This document shows, in pieces, positions 51,858 to 59,762 of a stretch of DNA of 64,000 nucleotides (within the stretch, counting starts at the first letter, position 1; every line of letters begins with the position of its first letter). The position numbers were made by a program, and so were the translations under genes. Source of the DNA: Paracrocinitomix mangrovi. Its GTDB lineage: Bacteria > Bacteroidota > Bacteroidia > Flavobacteriales_D > Crocinitomicaceae. The stretch is taken from contig NZ_CP091819.1 of the NCBI RefSeq assembly GCF_019740355.2, positions 868,001-932,000 of the forward strand, given 5' to 3'. Below the pieces are notes generated by a model that saw only the letters and a list, made by a program, of their open reading frames with translations, made no database searches and had not been told where the DNA came from.

Positions 51858-53591
51858 GTGAAGAATTCATTGTCGCTATTATTATGCCTTATTGGCTTTG
51901 CTGCTTTCTCTCAGTTTGAAGTTTATCAAACCGGCAAAAAAACCGGACTGAAATACAACAGTGAAATAGTTTACAAGCCTAAAAAAGATTCAATTGTTTG
52001 TTTGGATGACAGTGTGGCCACCGTTTACCAAAAGAAAAAGGTATTGTATGTCAACCAATCCGGAGACAAGGTGTACAAAGCAAAAAGAGTGTATGCCACT
52101 CCATTTATAGGTGGTAACGCCTTTATCAAAGACAAACATGACCTGTACAACATTATCAATTCACGTGGTGAAGAAGTTGAGGGACACATCTTTATTAAAG
52201 CGCCTGTAAAGTATGGTAGAATGATGCTTGCTGAATCTTCAAGAAAAACTTACCTGTACTCCAGCCAAAAAGAGTTGTTGCAAAGAGTTGACACAATTAT
52301 TGAGCACGGAAAATGGATTGAGGTGATGTATCACAAAATTGAGCATTACACCTATTACACCAAGAAAAACATCTTTAAAAAGGAACAGCACACAGGTGAG
52401 AAAAACGTCTATTTCAAAAGGGTTTATGACCCAATTGCAGAAAAACTGGAAGTAATAAACATCTCTACTACTGCCAGTATTCACAACTATTTAGTTTGTT
52501 ATCTCACCAATGATAAAATCACCATTTTAGAGCATGAAGGAAAATATCGCATTGACTCTGTTGAATCAATTGTGCCTTTATCTGAAGAGCTTTTTGTAAT
52601 GAAGAAAAACAAACTCACCTCTTTGATCAACGGGCAAACAGGAAATAGCATTTTCTCAGGTGATTTTGATTCAGTTGCCATAATGCCTAACAGCTTTTAC
52701 GCCTTTAAAAAGGACAAGGATGATCCACAACTTTACATCTACTCAAAAGACGGTAAACTCATCAAGGACCAATTTGCTTATGTAGATGCCATCAGTCGTG
52801 ACAGACACATTTTTGAAAAAGACAGCATGCAATATATCGGCAATGAGTTTGGTAAAAAACTGAGTGGAGACTACTACTCTATTGGGGATGAAAGTGAAGG
52901 TTACAGAATTGTATTTCACACAGCATCTTACCAGTATATTAATGATTTTACTTATCAAACCATATCTCGCCAATATCCTTTAATGACTTATGAACCCAAT
53001 GCAGGAGGCGGTGGAAGAAGAAGACGCAAAGGCATCATCAGAGGTCTGGTAGAAATGACCGCCAATATTGTTCGTGCTGTTACTTTTCAACGTCCTAAGC
53101 GATACGGATCTGGCGGCAGTGTACACACCAATGGTAAAAAGTTTTTAGAAAAAGGTCGTCCTTTTCAAGACGGATTGGTAAAAGTGTGCTTGTCTCATTT
53201 GGATGACAGTAATAATTATACTGAACCTATCCACGTCACTAACGAATTCAAGTTGTTTTACACTTATATGGATACCACGGGCAATTACATCAACAATGAA
53301 AAGTACAATGATGTGCAAGACTTTCACAACGGATATGCCTGGGTAAAGTACAAGGATTATTACTACTTGCTGGACAAAACTGGTAAACGCAAAAGCATTG
53401 GTAAATTCTCTTATGTAAAACGAGATGATAACGGCTATTACAAAGTTTCATATGCCGGTAAGGATGGTTTAGTATCTCCTGATTTTAAAATCATCTCAAA
53501 ATGCACTCACTTTCTAATCTATTTTAGTGAAGAGCATCAGCATTATTATGAAGATAAGTATGGTGAAAAATTAATCATTCATCAATTATAG
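51858..53591 (+). CDS. Exported WG-repeat-like protein
   Basis: I start at the GTG at 51858, which gives a normal signal peptide (LSLLLCLIGFAAFSQ); the longer frame from a TTG at 51822 overlaps the DUF1801 gene by 32 bp and adds a polar stretch. The 577-residue protein has a series of beta-rich repeats of about 30-45 residues, the last ones close to WG repeats (YMDTTGNYI, then YNDVQDFHNGYAWVKY). A basic patch GGGRRRRKGIIRG lies near 395. It probably sits in the periplasm or on the surface. No enzyme motif is seen. Confidence 0.72.
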   Translation: MKNSLSLLLCLIGFAAFSQFEVYQTGKKTGLKYNSEIVYKPKKDSIVCLDDSVATVYQKKKVLYVNQSGDKVYKAKRVYATPFIGGNAFIKDKHDLYNIINSRGEEVEGHIFIKAPVKYGRMMLAESSRKTYLYSSQKELLQRVDTIIEHGKWIEVMYHKIEHYTYYTKKNIFKKEQHTGEKNVYFKRVYDPIAEKLEVINISTTASIHNYLVCYLTNDKITILEHEGKYRIDSVESIVPLSEELFVMKKNKLTSLINGQTGNSIFSGDFDSVAIMPNSFYAFKKDKDDPQLYIYSKDGKLIKDQFAYVDAISRDRHIFEKDSMQYIGNEFGKKLSGDYYSIGDESEGYRIVFHTASYQYINDFTYQTISRQYPLMTYEPNAGGGGRRRRKGIIRGLVEMTANIVRAVTFQRPKRYGSGGSVHTNGKKFLEKGRPFQDGLVKVCLSHLDDSNNYTEPIHVTNEFKLFYTYMDTTGNYINNEKYNDVQDFHNGYAWVKYKDYYYLLDKTGKRKSIGKFSYVKRDDNGYYKVSYAGKDGLVSPDFKIISKCTHFLIYFSEEHQHYYEDKYGEKLIIHQL

Positions 53592-53630
53592 CTAAATCAA
53601 AAGTACTGCTTGACTTGAAAAAACAGTAAT

Positions 53631-53969
53631 ATGAGCTTTGAAGAACAATACAACCAACTAATTGCCAAATGGGGCAAAACTGAGCGCAAAGGAAAAGCCA
53701 ATCCATACACCTCTCACAATGGGCACATGTTCTCTTTTATTGACAAAAAGCAAGAGTATTTAGCTATCAGATTAGGAAAAGAAGAGCAAACGGCCTTTAT
53801 GGAAAAGTACAAAACCGGACCTGTTATTCAATACAATAGCACCATGCGCGGCTATGTTGAAGTACCCAAGGAGATGTTTGCAGATTACGAAGTAGTAAAA
53901 ATTTGGCTGGACAAAAGCTGGGAGTATATCAACTCATTAGAACCTCAGCCATCTAAAAAGAAAAAATAA
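53631..53969 (+). CDS. TfoX N-terminal-like small protein
   Basis: The 112-residue protein resembles the TfoX/Sxy N-terminal domain: GHMFSFIDKKQEYLAIRLG, a middle PVIQYNSTMRGYVEVPKEM (in the family, PM-RG-YV-V) and a C-terminal helix with KSWEYINSLEPQPSKKKK. Such stand-alone domains are common in Bacteroidota and their function is unknown; there is no sign of a competence role. It lies 39 bp after the WG-repeat-like gene. Confidence 0.7.
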   Translation: MSFEEQYNQLIAKWGKTERKGKANPYTSHNGHMFSFIDKKQEYLAIRLGKEEQTAFMEKYKTGPVIQYNSTMRGYVEVPKEMFADYEVVKIWLDKSWEYINSLEPQPSKKKK

Positions 53970-54073
53970 TCCTTAACAACTCTCTTTATTCTTGTGCAAT
54001 TTTTGCCTGCCTCAAAACGGCTTAAGTAAAGATTATTTAGCTACATTTGGTTTCCAAATTAAAGCCAAAATAC

Positions 54074-55171
54074 ATGGAAACATCTACATTAAAAAATACC
54101 GCATTATCGCACATTCACGAGAAATTAGGAGCTAAAATGGTTCCATTTGCAGGATATAACATGCCTGTACAATATGAAGGAGTAAAAGCAGAGCACGAAT
54201 GTGTAAGAACAGGCGTTGGCGTTTTTGATGTTTCGCACATGGGTGAATTTTTAATTGAAGGACCTAATGCTTTGGCATTAATTCAAAAAGTATCTTCAAA
54301 TGACGCTTCAGTTCTTTTCCCTGGACGTGCACAGTATAGCTGCATGCCAAATGACAAAGGAGGAATTGTAGATGATTTGATTATTTACATGATTAAAGAA
54401 GAGCAATACCTATTGGTGGTAAATGCTTCAAACATTGATAAAGACTGGAACTGGATTTCACAACACAATGATGTGGGAGCTGAAATGAGAAACGTATCAG
54501 AAAACTATTCATTGTTAGCTATTCAAGGACCTAAAGCTGCTGAGGCAATGCAAAGCTTAACTTCAACAGACTTGTCAAACATCAAATTTTATCACTTTGA
54601 GGTTGGCCCTTTTGCAGGAGTTGATCATGTAATTATCTCAGCAACCGGATACACAGGATCAGGCGGATTTGAGATTTACGTAAAAAATGAAGATGCAGAA
54701 AAAGTATGGAACGCGGTGTTTGAAGCAGGAGCTTCTTACGGAATTGAGCCAATTGGTTTAGCAGCAAGAGATACTTTACGTTTAGAAATGGGATATTGCC
54801 TTTACGGAAACGATATTAACGACACCACTTCACCTTTAGAAGCAGGTTTAGGATGGGTAACCAAGTTTACCAAAGACTTTGTGAATTCAGAGAATCTTAA
54901 AAAGCAAAAAGAAGCAGGTGTTAGCAGAAAATTAGTAGGATTTGAATTGGTAGACAGAGGAATTCCTCGTCATGACTACCCTATTGCAGATGCTGACGGA
55001 AACGAAATAGGAATTGTTACCTCAGGAACCATGGCACCAAGCTTAAACAAAGCGGTAGGTTTAGGATACGTTCCAACAGCATTGAGCGCAGAAGGATCTG
55101 AAATCTACATCAAAGTAAGAGACAAGCTGATCAAAGCGGTTGTTACTAAGCCTCCTTTTTATAAGGGGTAA
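54074..55171 (+). CDS. gcvT: Glycine cleavage system T protein (aminomethyltransferase)
   Basis: GcvT transfers the methylene group from the aminomethyl-lipoyl H protein to tetrahydrofolate and releases ammonia. The ATG at 54074 gives the usual start ([21 protein letters not shown]); the longer frame adds nine codons. The 365 residues show [34 protein letters not shown] and [18 protein letters not shown], the folate-site blocks. The other system genes (gcvH, gcvP) are not adjacent. It is the last recognisable core gene before the accessory region. Confidence 0.93.
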   Translation: METSTLKNTALSHIHEKLGAKMVPFAGYNMPVQYEGVKAEHECVRTGVGVFDVSHMGEFLIEGPNALALIQKVSSNDASVLFPGRAQYSCMPNDKGGIVDDLIIYMIKEEQYLLVVNASNIDKDWNWISQHNDVGAEMRNVSENYSLLAIQGPKAAEAMQSLTSTDLSNIKFYHFEVGPFAGVDHVIISATGYTGSGGFEIYVKNEDAEKVWNAVFEAGASYGIEPIGLAARDTLRLEMGYCLYGNDINDTTSPLEAGLGWVTKFTKDFVNSENLKKQKEAGVSRKLVGFELVDRGIPRHDYPIADADGNEIGIVTSGTMAPSLNKAVGLGYVPTALSAEGSEIYIKVRDKLIKAVVTKPPFYKG

Positions 55172-55411
55172 AATCATCTTTTTATTTAGATTTTTTTCAT
55201 GGCTGCCTTCACGGTCTGCGTTTGCTAGTTGCTGCACTTATTTTAACATGCACTGGCCCCTTTCAAGGGCTCACAAACTCGCCTTGCCTTTGGCCGTTCA
55301 TGTATTTAAAATAAGCTTCGCAAGCTATCCAACTCCGCCCTGGCAGAGGTTCATTTATCATCATGATCATTGTTAGATTTTGACATCAATGTAATTCTTA
55401 AATTGCAATGG
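55172..55411 (+). other. Intergenic segment with large imperfect hairpin, left edge of the accessory region
   Basis: The 240-bp gap holds no gene. A long inverted repeat pairs CTTATTTTAACATG (55237-55250) with CATGTATTTAAAATAAG (55299-55315) around a GC-richer loop. Further on, GTTAGAT at 55372 matches the integron R' consensus GTTRRRY. Whether this is an old cassette boundary is uncertain. Confidence 0.5.
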
Positions 55412-56182
55412 ATGAAACATTTATTGATATTGATTGTTATTGCCGGAATCACTTCTTGTGGGACTTCAAAATGGAATAATTTTAATAGACAGAAACATAC
55501 GAAACTGTCACATTTAAAATACATTCCTGAAGGTGACAATACAGTATCTTCTGAATTAAATAGTGACCCAAATGAATCAGTTGCTGATGAAGAAAGTACC
55601 GGCGATTCATTGAATCCATATAAATCCAATGTAAATGATGAACCAATAGTTGATGAGCTAGTAATTTATCAAAGCACAGCTTATCTATCAGATGAAAAAC
55701 AAGATAAGCAAGAAGCTTCAGAAATTGAATCCAAGCCAAATACTTCAGTAGAAAAAAGGGCTGAAAACAAACGAACTGAACCACTTGAAAAACATAATTT
55801 ATATACCACCTTTATTGTAATTGGTTTGGTGCTGGTTATTCTGGGAGCAATTTTGGTTTTTGATGGTATTGATGCTCTTTCACTACTTATCATACTAGGA
55901 ATTGGCATTATAGCCTTAGCTACATGGCAAAGAAGAAAAGACTTTGAGAAATTTTCCTGGCTTAAACTGAGTAGGTCAAATGGGTGGAGTTATACCGGCG
56001 TAATATTTAGTATAATTCTGGCAGTGGTTTTATGGCTTGTTGTTGATTGGGTAGGATTTTTAAGTTTCTCATTTGTAGCCATGATTTTGGCAGTAATTTC
56101 AATTGCACTACTCATTAAAATCATAGTGCGAAACACCAAAAAGATCAGAGAAAAGAAGAAAAACAGTAATCAAACAGATTAG
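55412..56182 (+). CDS. Lipoprotein with C-terminal membrane segments
   Basis: The start is taken at the ATG at 55412, giving a lipoprotein signal with ITSC (C16). The 256 residues have a long acidic, serine/glutamate-rich stretch (20-140) and then about four hydrophobic segments (about 146-160, 163-182, 205-225, 228-250). A lipid-anchored N-terminus joined to a multi-pass C-terminus is unusual, and it suggests inner-membrane retention. I do not recognise the family. It is the first plus-strand gene of the accessory region. Confidence 0.65.
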   Translation: MKHLLILIVIAGITSCGTSKWNNFNRQKHTKLSHLKYIPEGDNTVSSELNSDPNESVADEESTGDSLNPYKSNVNDEPIVDELVIYQSTAYLSDEKQDKQEASEIESKPNTSVEKRAENKRTEPLEKHNLYTTFIVIGLVLVILGAILVFDGIDALSLLIILGIGIIALATWQRRKDFEKFSWLKLSRSNGWSYTGVIFSIILAVVLWLVVDWVGFLSFSFVAMILAVISIALLIKIIVRNTKKIREKKKNSNQTD

Positions 56183-56280
56183 GAATAAGCTGACCATCAA
56201 ACATCCAATTAGATTGCGGAAAATACAGTAAACACTCACTGTTCTGCCAATTCTCCTTTTTATTTGCGATATTGGGGTGG

Positions 56281-56319
56281 ATAAAGTGCATGGGGTGCTT
56301 TATTTGCAAGTTATGGCCA
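56281..56319 (+). repeat. attC-like site 1, right half
   Basis: ATAAAGTGCA and TGCTTTAT form an inner stem with one unpaired T, followed by a spacer and the box GTTATGGCCA (56310-56319). This right half resembles GCTTTA-N7-GTTA of the other sites. The left outer box is not convincing. Confidence 0.5.
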
Positions 56320-56323
56320 ATTC

Positions 56324-57010
56324 ATGAAAGTTAATATCAGATATTTTTTAGATAGAACTCCTAAATTAATGGAAGATGCTCTTTCAAGAAGACCAGAATC
56401 ATTTAATACCTTTGCAAATACAGTTTTATTCCCAGAAATAGCTGAAGATAAAAATTTAAGGATAGGGTGGCACATACAAGGATACCCAACCTCAAACTTT
56501 AAAATAACTTTTCATTTTATTGGCACAATAAATTCTTTAGAAAATACTTGGATCGAAATAGCCAATAAACTTAATCAGGAAACTCCAAAAAACCCTGGTA
56601 CTAGAGCTTTTGCAATATCTGACGTTCAATTATACTTCTCAGATAGATTCGCTTCAAAAAACCCTGATCAACTATATTTTAAAACACTTGATGATCTTAA
56701 TGAAATTATTCAACAGTTATTTGATCAGCTATCAAAGATTTTCAAATTTACTCTTGAGGTGTTGAAAATTGAAAATCTGAATCATTACCTAAATCACTCA
56801 GTTGAATTAAAGCCTAACAATATTTCAAAATCTATTCAACATGGTTTTTGGTATAGACGAATTCTTACTGCAAAATTGGCTAATAACCCGCAAATGGAAG
56901 AGATTTATAACTGGATCTCCATTTTAATTCGAAATGCCTATGAAGTTGAGAAAGACAGTAATTATTTAGGAACATTAGAGGTACTTTATTCTTTAAAGAA
57001 AAAATTATAG
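56324..57010 (+). CDS. Hypothetical cassette protein
   Basis: The 228-residue cytosolic protein has no signal and mixed alpha/beta composition; I do not recognise it. It begins 5 bp after the R'-like box GTTATGGCCA and is followed at 57054 by TGGCCATAAC, the exact reverse complement. That places it alone in a unit bounded by matched boxes, as in an integron cassette. Codon use looks AT-rich like the rest of the window. Confidence 0.65.
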   Translation: MKVNIRYFLDRTPKLMEDALSRRPESFNTFANTVLFPEIAEDKNLRIGWHIQGYPTSNFKITFHFIGTINSLENTWIEIANKLNQETPKNPGTRAFAISDVQLYFSDRFASKNPDQLYFKTLDDLNEIIQQLFDQLSKIFKFTLEVLKIENLNHYLNHSVELKPNNISKSIQHGFWYRRILTAKLANNPQMEEIYNWISILIRNAYEVEKDSNYLGTLEVLYSLKKKL

Positions 57011-57053
57011 TCAAAGGTTCATTTTTTAAGTTTCAATAATAGGAACAAAAAAC

Positions 57054-57223
57054 TGGCCATAACACAATAGGTAAAGCAAACGCCCGCCGTCATCCACGCT
57101 TCTTTTCGCCCAAAACGTGTACATAGTCCGGGTTGCCCACACGGTCGGACAGCCAGAGTACGGGGTTTTGGCCTGCGCACTTTCGCACGCAATAAATTGC
57201 TAGCTTTAGCCAAACGTTAGCAG
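57054..57223 (+). repeat. attC-like site 2
   Basis: The outer left box TGGCCATAAC (57054-57063) is followed by spacer and GGTAAAGC (57070-57077). The right side reads GCTTTAGC (57203-57210), spacer, GTTAGCAG (57216-57223). The 170-bp element is GC-richer than its surroundings. Its centre shares CGGTCGGACAGCC and GGTTTTGGCC with sites 5 and 6. Confidence 0.75.
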
Positions 57224-57260
57224 TAAGTTTTTGGCTTAATAATTGTGCCAACTGACATGT

Positions 57261-58370
57261 ATGGAACCCAAATTCATAAAATCACTCTTTGTTTTATTAT
57301 TCTTATCACTATTTTCTTGTCGAGAGAATGATGAGTCTAAAATAATTGGTAATTGGAAAGTGATTGAATATTCTGAGGTGAATAACGGTTCTAAATCTCC
57401 TCAATCACAAGAGTTTTGTCATTACTCATTTTCTGAAGATACTCTTCGCATTTATTGCCTGAATAATAAATCACAACTTGACACCACAGTTTATTGGTAT
57501 AGTTTAAGAAATGACTCCATTTTTTTGTGCGAAAATCCTGATGAAGAAGAGTTTCCATCATGGAAATATAGTTTTAATAATGACACCCTAATATTAGAAC
57601 AATCTTATTATGATGATAATTGGAGCAGTTCCAAATCCCACAAACTTATTCGTTTTGTAAATGAGCCCTTAACAAAATTCAATGAGCATGATGGAATTAA
57701 AGGTGACTGGAAACATCATAGAACATACCTTGCTCACAAAGATTCAATTCGAACTAACAAAAAAGGGAATTTTTGGTTCACAAGTGATCTTATCATTTCT
57801 GAAAGCTCTTTTAGCTATCTCTTCTATCCATGTTTTTATGAAGATGAATATTCCTATTATCGATCCAATGACTCAATAATAGTGAGCTTAGAAAAAAAGA
57901 AAGAAAGATTAAAATATGATCTAAATGATGACACTTTAAAGTTTTACTCAAAATACAATGAACGTCAAGACTATATTATCTGTCAAGAGTTCACAAAAGC
58001 ATATTTCGACAATGGTATAATCACTTATTTGGAAAATAATATCTTGGACCCCGATTGCTTTCAAAATAATTGGTGGTGCCATCCCACAGAGGAGCAAGAG
58101 AAGGTTTTATCAAATCATGGTTATCTAAAAGAATTTCCCTTAAAAATTGAATTCCCATTTTATGATGGCTGGCATGATGACAAAAGCAGGACTCACCGAG
58201 TTTCATTTACCAAAGACATCATCAATATTGAAATCGACACGGCTGTATATAAAATGAGGGTAAAGAATTTTTTTATTGACAAAATGTATCACAGAAAATC
58301 ACACATTTTTGTAAACCCAATTATAGAAGGGAAAGAAATTGAAATGAATCTTTGGTTTGAAGAAGACTAG
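57261..58370 (+). CDS. Hypothetical lipoprotein
   Basis: The start is the ATG at 57261, giving a signal with LFSC (C20); a TTG upstream would only add residues before it. The 369-residue beta-rich protein begins KIIGNWKVIEYSE, like lipocalin-type DUF domains (GxW near the N-terminus), and the same frame recurs later (IKGDWKHHRTYL), suggesting two related modules. No known family is recognised. It is the first of two genes between sites 2 and 3. Confidence 0.65.
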   Translation: MEPKFIKSLFVLLFLSLFSCRENDESKIIGNWKVIEYSEVNNGSKSPQSQEFCHYSFSEDTLRIYCLNNKSQLDTTVYWYSLRNDSIFLCENPDEEEFPSWKYSFNNDTLILEQSYYDDNWSSSKSHKLIRFVNEPLTKFNEHDGIKGDWKHHRTYLAHKDSIRTNKKGNFWFTSDLIISESSFSYLFYPCFYEDEYSYYRSNDSIIVSLEKKKERLKYDLNDDTLKFYSKYNERQDYIICQEFTKAYFDNGIITYLENNILDPDCFQNNWWCHPTEEQEKVLSNHGYLKEFPLKIEFPFYDGWHDDKSRTHRVSFTKDIINIEIDTAVYKMRVKNFFIDKMYHRKSHIFVNPIIEGKEIEMNLWFEED

Positions 58371-58380
58371 GCACAATAAA

Positions 58381-59121
58381 ATGAAAAATCCACTCATCAT
58401 ATTAACATTTCTGTTCTCCACACAAATGGCGTTGGGACAAAAAATTAAAACGCCAAAATCAATTGAGGAAGCGATTGAAGTGTTAAAAGTAGACTGCACT
58501 GATAGTCTTCAAAAGATTATCAAAAAAACTCCTAATGATAGTCTAATTAATTTATGTTATCCATGGGATGGAGAATATAAAACAATCTTTAAATGGACGG
58601 AATCAGATAATAAAAGATCTAAAATCAAGAATTATCTTATTGAGAATGGTATTGAAAGTAATCAGCATCAACAGACTGTAATAATGATTGCATTTAAGCA
58701 TTATTTGAATAATCAAGAGATAAATGAATCAAAAATATTTGAACCTTATAAGAAAATAGAAGACAAATGGAGGGCCGAAGATAAAGTCAGATATTCAACA
58801 GACTCTTTACGTGGAGTCTATATTCCAAAAGATATAGAAGACTGCTTTCAACAAATAGATTCATTTTGGAGTGATACTGTTAAAGCTGAAGTCAGGGCTA
58901 TGACCTCTGATGAATTTGTTGGAAAAACTCATTTTGGAATAGGATTATGGATGAGAAATAATTGGCAATTATGGGGAGGTTCAAGATTGTCAAAATATAT
59001 GAATGACTTGGGTATTAATCACCCTGATCATATGTCTGGAACAATATTGTCATTGTATTACAAATACCTAAAAGAAGAAGAATTTGATCTAGAAAAAGAA
59101 ATTGAAAAAATAAAAAAGTAG
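58381..59121 (+). CDS. DUF6794-like exported protein
   Basis: The ATG at 58381 gives a signal peptide (ends MALGQ, about 20). The 246 residues end in a segment I recognise as DUF6794-like: YIPKDIEDCFQQIDSFW, then GIGLWMRNNWQLWGGSRLSK and GINHPDHMSGTILSLYYKYL. Relatives are common in Bacteroidota and unstudied. It lies 10 bp after the lipoprotein gene and may share its transcript. Confidence 0.72.
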   Translation: MKNPLIILTFLFSTQMALGQKIKTPKSIEEAIEVLKVDCTDSLQKIIKKTPNDSLINLCYPWDGEYKTIFKWTESDNKRSKIKNYLIENGIESNQHQQTVIMIAFKHYLNNQEINESKIFEPYKKIEDKWRAEDKVRYSTDSLRGVYIPKDIEDCFQQIDSFWSDTVKAEVRAMTSDEFVGKTHFGIGLWMRNNWQLWGGSRLSKYMNDLGINHPDHMSGTILSLYYKYLKEEEFDLEKEIEKIKK

Positions 59122-59131
59122 AGTGATTAAG

Positions 59132-59189
59132 ACTGTAAATAAATAATAGCCGTCTATCGTCAGGCCACGATTCATCAACTAAACGTTAC
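59132..59189 (+). repeat. attC-like site 3, short and diverged
   Basis: The left side ACTGTAAAT-AAATAATAGC resembles the R''-spacer-L'' arm. A small hairpin ATCGT / ACGAT lies in the middle, and the right side ends ACTAAACGTTAC. It is much shorter than sites 2 and 5-7 and its pairing is weak. Confidence 0.4.
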
Positions 59190-59227
59190 TTTTCCAGAAA
59201 AACAGTATTCCTTGTTATATTGTCACT

Positions 59228-59680
59228 ATGAAAGTAATTCAATTCTTATTTATAATTATTTCATGCCATTCTTACGGGCAAATAGACTGTGCAAGTAAAG
59301 ACACAACATTTCATGAGGAAGAAATAATTGCCAAATTGTGGTATTACAAATCATGGAAGAGTGAAGAAAATAGTTTGTATCCTAATCAAGAAATAAAAAA
59401 TCCAAATTTTGATGCTGGTTCACCATTCATATGTGCATATTCAAACAAAGCTGACTCGTTGATAGTATTCAACGTTAAAGAGTACACGTTCATTGTTAAA
59501 GACTCTTTAAATCAAGTTATTTATCGTGAAAACGTAATAGGAAAAAATCTTACGATCACTATTAAACTCAAAATCCGAAACAATCCATTCAATAGCCTAT
59601 TTTTAACAAATGTTACTGTCTGTGGAAAAAACGGGTTCATTGAATTGAGAGAAGAATATCCTTTGATTCAGAAACAATAA
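59228..59680 (+). CDS. Small exported hypothetical protein
   Basis: The protein has 150 residues with a signal peptide (ends CHSYGQ, about 18). A beta-rich body follows with four cysteines in the mature part, which may form disulphides (CASKDTT, ICAYSNK, TVCGKN). No family is recognised. It lies between attC-like sites 3 and 4. Confidence 0.6.
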   Translation: MKVIQFLFIIISCHSYGQIDCASKDTTFHEEEIIAKLWYYKSWKSEENSLYPNQEIKNPNFDAGSPFICAYSNKADSLIVFNVKEYTFIVKDSLNQVIYRENVIGKNLTITIKLKIRNNPFNSLFLTNVTVCGKNGFIELREEYPLIQKQ

Positions 59681-59683
59681 AAT

Positions 59684-59708
59684 GCTAGTTTTAGCCAAAC
59701 GTTATATG
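59684..59708 (+). repeat. attC-like site 4, right half only
   Basis: GCTAGTTTTAGCC is followed by AAAC and the box GTTATATG. This copies the right arm of sites 2 and 5, but no left arm precedes it; the upstream sequence is the end of the coding region. Confidence 0.65.
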
Positions 59709-59762
59709 TAATCACAAGTGGTTTGGGTTTGTAACTTCATAGGTTTTTCAAGTTAAACTATT

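Noticed and set aside
55172-55411. A tRNA or rRNA fragment in the structured gap after gcvT
   Set aside because: No cloverleaf, TTCGA-type loop or CCA end can be read on either strand.
57019-57213. Open frame across attC-like site 2 on the minus strand
   Set aside because: It is the translation of the GC-rich palindrome itself, arginine- and proline-rich, with no start context.
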